Assembly: GCF_001441165.1 (NCBI RefSeq)
Contig: NZ_CP013126.1
Span: forward strand, 2,571,551-2,635,550
Direction: 5' to 3'
DNA: 64,000 nucleotides
Origin: Acidipropionibacterium acidipropionici
GTDB lineage: Bacteria > Actinomycetota > Actinomycetes > Propionibacteriales > Propionibacteriaceae
Position numbers and translations under genes: made by a program. How positions within the stretch are numbered: the first letter of the stretch is position 1; each line of letters starts with the position of its first letter. Positions 61,900-64,000 of this stretch are shown piece after piece. The notes below the pieces were generated by a model. That model made no database searches and had not been told where the DNA came from. It was given only the letters and a program-made list of their open reading frames with translations.

Positions 61900-64000
61900 T
61901 CGCCCGACCGGACCAGGTGCGCGACCTGCTGGGTATCCCCTTCTCCGACGAGCAGCTCGCCGTCATCGGGGCACCGATGGAGCCCGACGTGGTGATCGCC
62001 GGGGCGGGGACGGGCAAGACCACCGTGATGGCGGCCCGCGTGGTGTGGCTCGTCGCCTCCGGTCAGGTCCGCGCCGAGCAGGTGCTCGGTCTCACCTTCA
62101 CCCGCAAGGCCACCGCCGAACTGGCCGACCGCATCGACTCGGCGCTGCGCACCGCCGGCGCCCTGGACGAGGGCCGGGCCGGAGCCACGGTCTCCACCTA
62201 TGACGGCTTCGCCGCCTCCCTGGTCGACGAGTACGGCGCCTGGGACGGGATCGACCCGGGGGCCAGACTCATCACCCGCGCCCGGTGCCACCAGCTCGCA
62301 CTCGAGGTGGTGCGCGACCTCGTCGAGCCGCCCGCGATGGCCGAGCGCCTCGCCCCGGTGTCCATCGCCGGGGCGATCGTGGGGCTGTCCGACCAGATGG
62401 GCGCCCACCTGGTCGGCGCCGATCAGGTCCGCGAGGCCGATCGACGATGGCGTCGGCAGCTGGACGAGGCCCCGGCGAAGAAGAACGGCGACCCCTACGC
62501 CGACGTGGTGGCGGCCCTGCGAACCGTCGACGAGAGGGAGGAACTGCTGAGCCTGGTCGAGCGCTACCAGGACCTCAAGAGGGACCGCGGACTGGTCGAG
62601 TACGCCGACCGGATGGCCCAGGCCGCCCATCTGGCCGCCCACCGGCCCCAGGTGGGCCGGGACCTGCGCGGCCGCTTCGCGGTGGTGCTGCTCGACGAGT
62701 ACCAGGACACCTCCTCGGCCCAGGCCGCGCTGCTCACCGACCTGTTCTCCGGCCCCGACCCGGCAGGAGGACTCGGCCATCCCGTCACGGCGGTCGGCGA
62801 TCCCCTCCAGGCGATCTACGGCTGGCGCGGGGCGGCGGCCAGCAACATCCTCAGCTTCGCCCGGCAGTTCCCCCGCATCGGCGATGGCGGGGCGCCCGAG
62901 CCCGCCACCACCCGCACCCTGCTCACCAATCGCCGCTCCGGAACCCGCATCCTCGACTGCGCGAACGACATCTCGGCCCCGCTGCGGGCCTCGGCCGCGG
63001 TGGCCGGGAGGGTCGGTGCGCTGCGGGCCCCCGATGAGACGCGCGAGGGCCTGGTCGCCTGTCACGGGCACCTCACCTGGCCGCGGGAATGCTCCTGGGT
63101 GGCCGACACCCTCGTGGAGGCCCACGAGCGGGGCGAGATCGACTCGTGGTCCCAGGCGGCCGTGCTGGTCCGCCGCAACTCCGACGTCGCCGATCTGCAC
63201 GCCGCCCTGGCGGGGCGACAGATCCCGGTGCTCATCGCCAACCTCGCCGGACTTCTCCAGCTGCCAGACATCGCCCTGGTGGTGGCCCACCTCAGGATCG
63301 TGGCGGACCGCCGCGACGACCAGGCCTGGGCCACCCTGCTCGCCGCACCACGCTTCGGCCTGGCCCCCGGCGATCTGGCCGCGCTGAGCGGGCGGGCCCG
63401 CGATCTGGCCCGCAGACGGCTGGCCGAGGACACCGCGGGCGGGTCCGGGGAGGACGGTCAGGAGCATCCCGACGCCCACCTGGCCGACGCCGTCGCGGAC
63501 CCCGGTGACCTGGCCGGGCGGCCCGGGCTGCGCGCCGCGGTGGCCAGGCTCTCGGCCGAGGCCCGCGTCCTGGCCGAGCACGGGGTCGACGGGCCCGACG
63601 ACCTGGTGCTCAGAGCCGAGCAGGTCACCGGACTGGTCGACGACCTGGCGGCCGACGATCCCGAGCGGGCCAGGAGCAGGCAGGGGCACCTGGATGCGCT
63701 CTGGGCGGAGATCCACGGGGCGCTGGCCGAGGACCCGGACCTCACCCTCGCCGGGGTGCTGGCCTGGCTGGCGGCGGAGGAGGAGTTCGGCGACGGGCTG
63801 GCGCGCAGCGCCCCCACCACCCAGGACGCGGTGGTCATCAGCTCCGTCCACGGGGCCAAGGGCCTGGAATGGCCGCTCGTGCTCCTGCCGGACCTCGACG
63901 CCGGGGTGTTCCCCTCGGCGATGGCCCCCGACAACCACATCACCCGGGCCGCCGTGCTGCCTTCGGCGGTCCGCGGTGACGCCGGCACCGTCCCGCAGCC
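61896..64000 (+). CDS. adnB: AdnB-like helicase-nuclease subunit, 3' truncated
   Basis: This partner of the upstream subunit runs off the window end after 701 codons, still in its motor region. The UvrD-type motifs are canonical: Q-region FSDEQLAVIGAP, Walker A IAGAGTGKTTVMAA (about residues 37-50), GLTFTRKATAELADRI, motif II VVLLDEYQDTSSAQAALL (about residues 264-281) and motif III AVGDPLQAIYGWRGAA (about residues 299-314). Late on, VVISSVHGAKGLEWPLVLLP is motif V-like. It begins inside the preceding stop (ATGA). In mycobacteria the AdnB motor does most of the translocation. The nuclease domain would lie beyond the window. Confidence 0.9.
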   Translation, partial: MIARPDQVRDLLGIPFSDEQLAVIGAPMEPDVVIAGAGTGKTTVMAARVVWLVASGQVRAEQVLGLTFTRKATAELADRIDSALRTAGALDEGRAGATVSTYDGFAASLVDEYGAWDGIDPGARLITRARCHQLALEVVRDLVEPPAMAERLAPVSIAGAIVGLSDQMGAHLVGADQVREADRRWRRQLDEAPAKKNGDPYADVVAALRTVDEREELLSLVERYQDLKRDRGLVEYADRMAQAAHLAAHRPQVGRDLRGRFAVVLLDEYQDTSSAQAALLTDLFSGPDPAGGLGHPVTAVGDPLQAIYGWRGAAASNILSFARQFPRIGDGGAPEPATTRTLLTNRRSGTRILDCANDISAPLRASAAVAGRVGALRAPDETREGLVACHGHLTWPRECSWVADTLVEAHERGEIDSWSQAAVLVRRNSDVADLHAALAGRQIPVLIANLAGLLQLPDIALVVAHLRIVADRRDDQAWATLLAAPRFGLAPGDLAALSGRARDLARRRLAEDTAGGSGEDGQEHPDAHLADAVADPGDLAGRPGLRAAVARLSAEARVLAEHGVDGPDDLVLRAEQVTGLVDDLAADDPERARSRQGHLDALWAEIHGALAEDPDLTLAGVLAWLAAEEEFGDGLARSAPTTQDAVVISSVHGAKGLEWPLVLLPDLDAGVFPSAMAPDNHITRAAVLPSAVRGDAGTVPQ

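Noticed and set aside
61572-63938. A 788-codon open frame antisense to adnA/adnB
   Set aside because: It has the same compositional artefact, with no recognisable motif, and overlaps genuine helicase coding on the other strand.

Overview
The window is chromosomal DNA from a high-GC actinomycete, most likely a member of the Propionibacteriales. The evidence is the roughly 70% GC composition, the MtrAB-LpqB two-component set, AdnAB-type recombination helicases, actinobacterial DUF families (DUF3107, DUF6912, DUF2505, DUF3515, Rv3235-like) and many TAnnnT -10 boxes about 7 nt upstream of start codons, which suggests leaderless mRNAs. The genus call is inference. Almost all of it is dense core genome; the only clear mobile insertion is one IS element at about 19.0-20.4 kb.

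Region 1 (1-21.5 kb) holds branched-chain amino acid synthesis. It contains ilvB (5' end cut by the window), ilvN, ilvC, leuB, ilvE, a citramalate synthase (cimA), and an NdgR/LtbR-like IclR regulator divergent from leuCD. Interspersed are an NfeD/flotillin pair, a thymidine phosphorylase, an FAH-fold hydrolase, a CPBP membrane protease, tRNA-Gln(CTG), tRNA-Glu(CTC), an acyltransferase, ddl and thiL. From memory this matches the order of the M. tuberculosis ilvB-to-thiL block, but gltX is missing from its usual place next to the tRNAs. The IS has split the DUF3515 lipoprotein gene between ddl and thiL: the promoter and signal peptide lie on one side and the conserved domain on the other.

Region 2 (21.6-38.5 kb) holds ftsK, three tandem DUF805 membrane-protein paralogues, tRNA-Val(TAC), prfB, ftsE, ftsX and smpB. 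The arginine operon argCJBDF follows, starting from a leaderless promoter that overlaps an ARG-box-like palindrome. Then comes an array of three 81-82 bp tandem repeats where argR and argG often sit in actinobacteria, then argH, a DUF1707 protein and the tmRNA gene ssrA, so smpB and ssrA flank the arg genes.

Region 3 (38.6-49.6 kb) is the conserved envelope/secretion block: yqgE, mtrA-mtrB-lpqB, comF, hpf with a structured leader, a YcaQ-like gene without a usual start codon, secA, and a convergent Rv3235-like gene overlapping the end of secA.

Region 4 (49.8-64 kb) carries small actinobacterial conserved genes, a PHP phosphoesterase, an orphan protein joining an ArdC-like N-terminal region to an HExxH metallopeptidase, and a TrpRS II-type trpS preceded by a Trp-Trp leader peptide and attenuator. 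A DEAD-box helicase, a MiaE-like protein, DUF3107, a PP2C phosphatase, a cold-shock protein and adnA-adnB (adnB cut by the window end) follow.

The most interesting signals are the split DUF3515 lipoprotein gene, the trpS attenuator, a mosaic repeat family placed directly after stop codons (three copies, perhaps related to the argF-argH array), and the metallopeptidase. I did not find a convincing multi-gene system that is wholly new.
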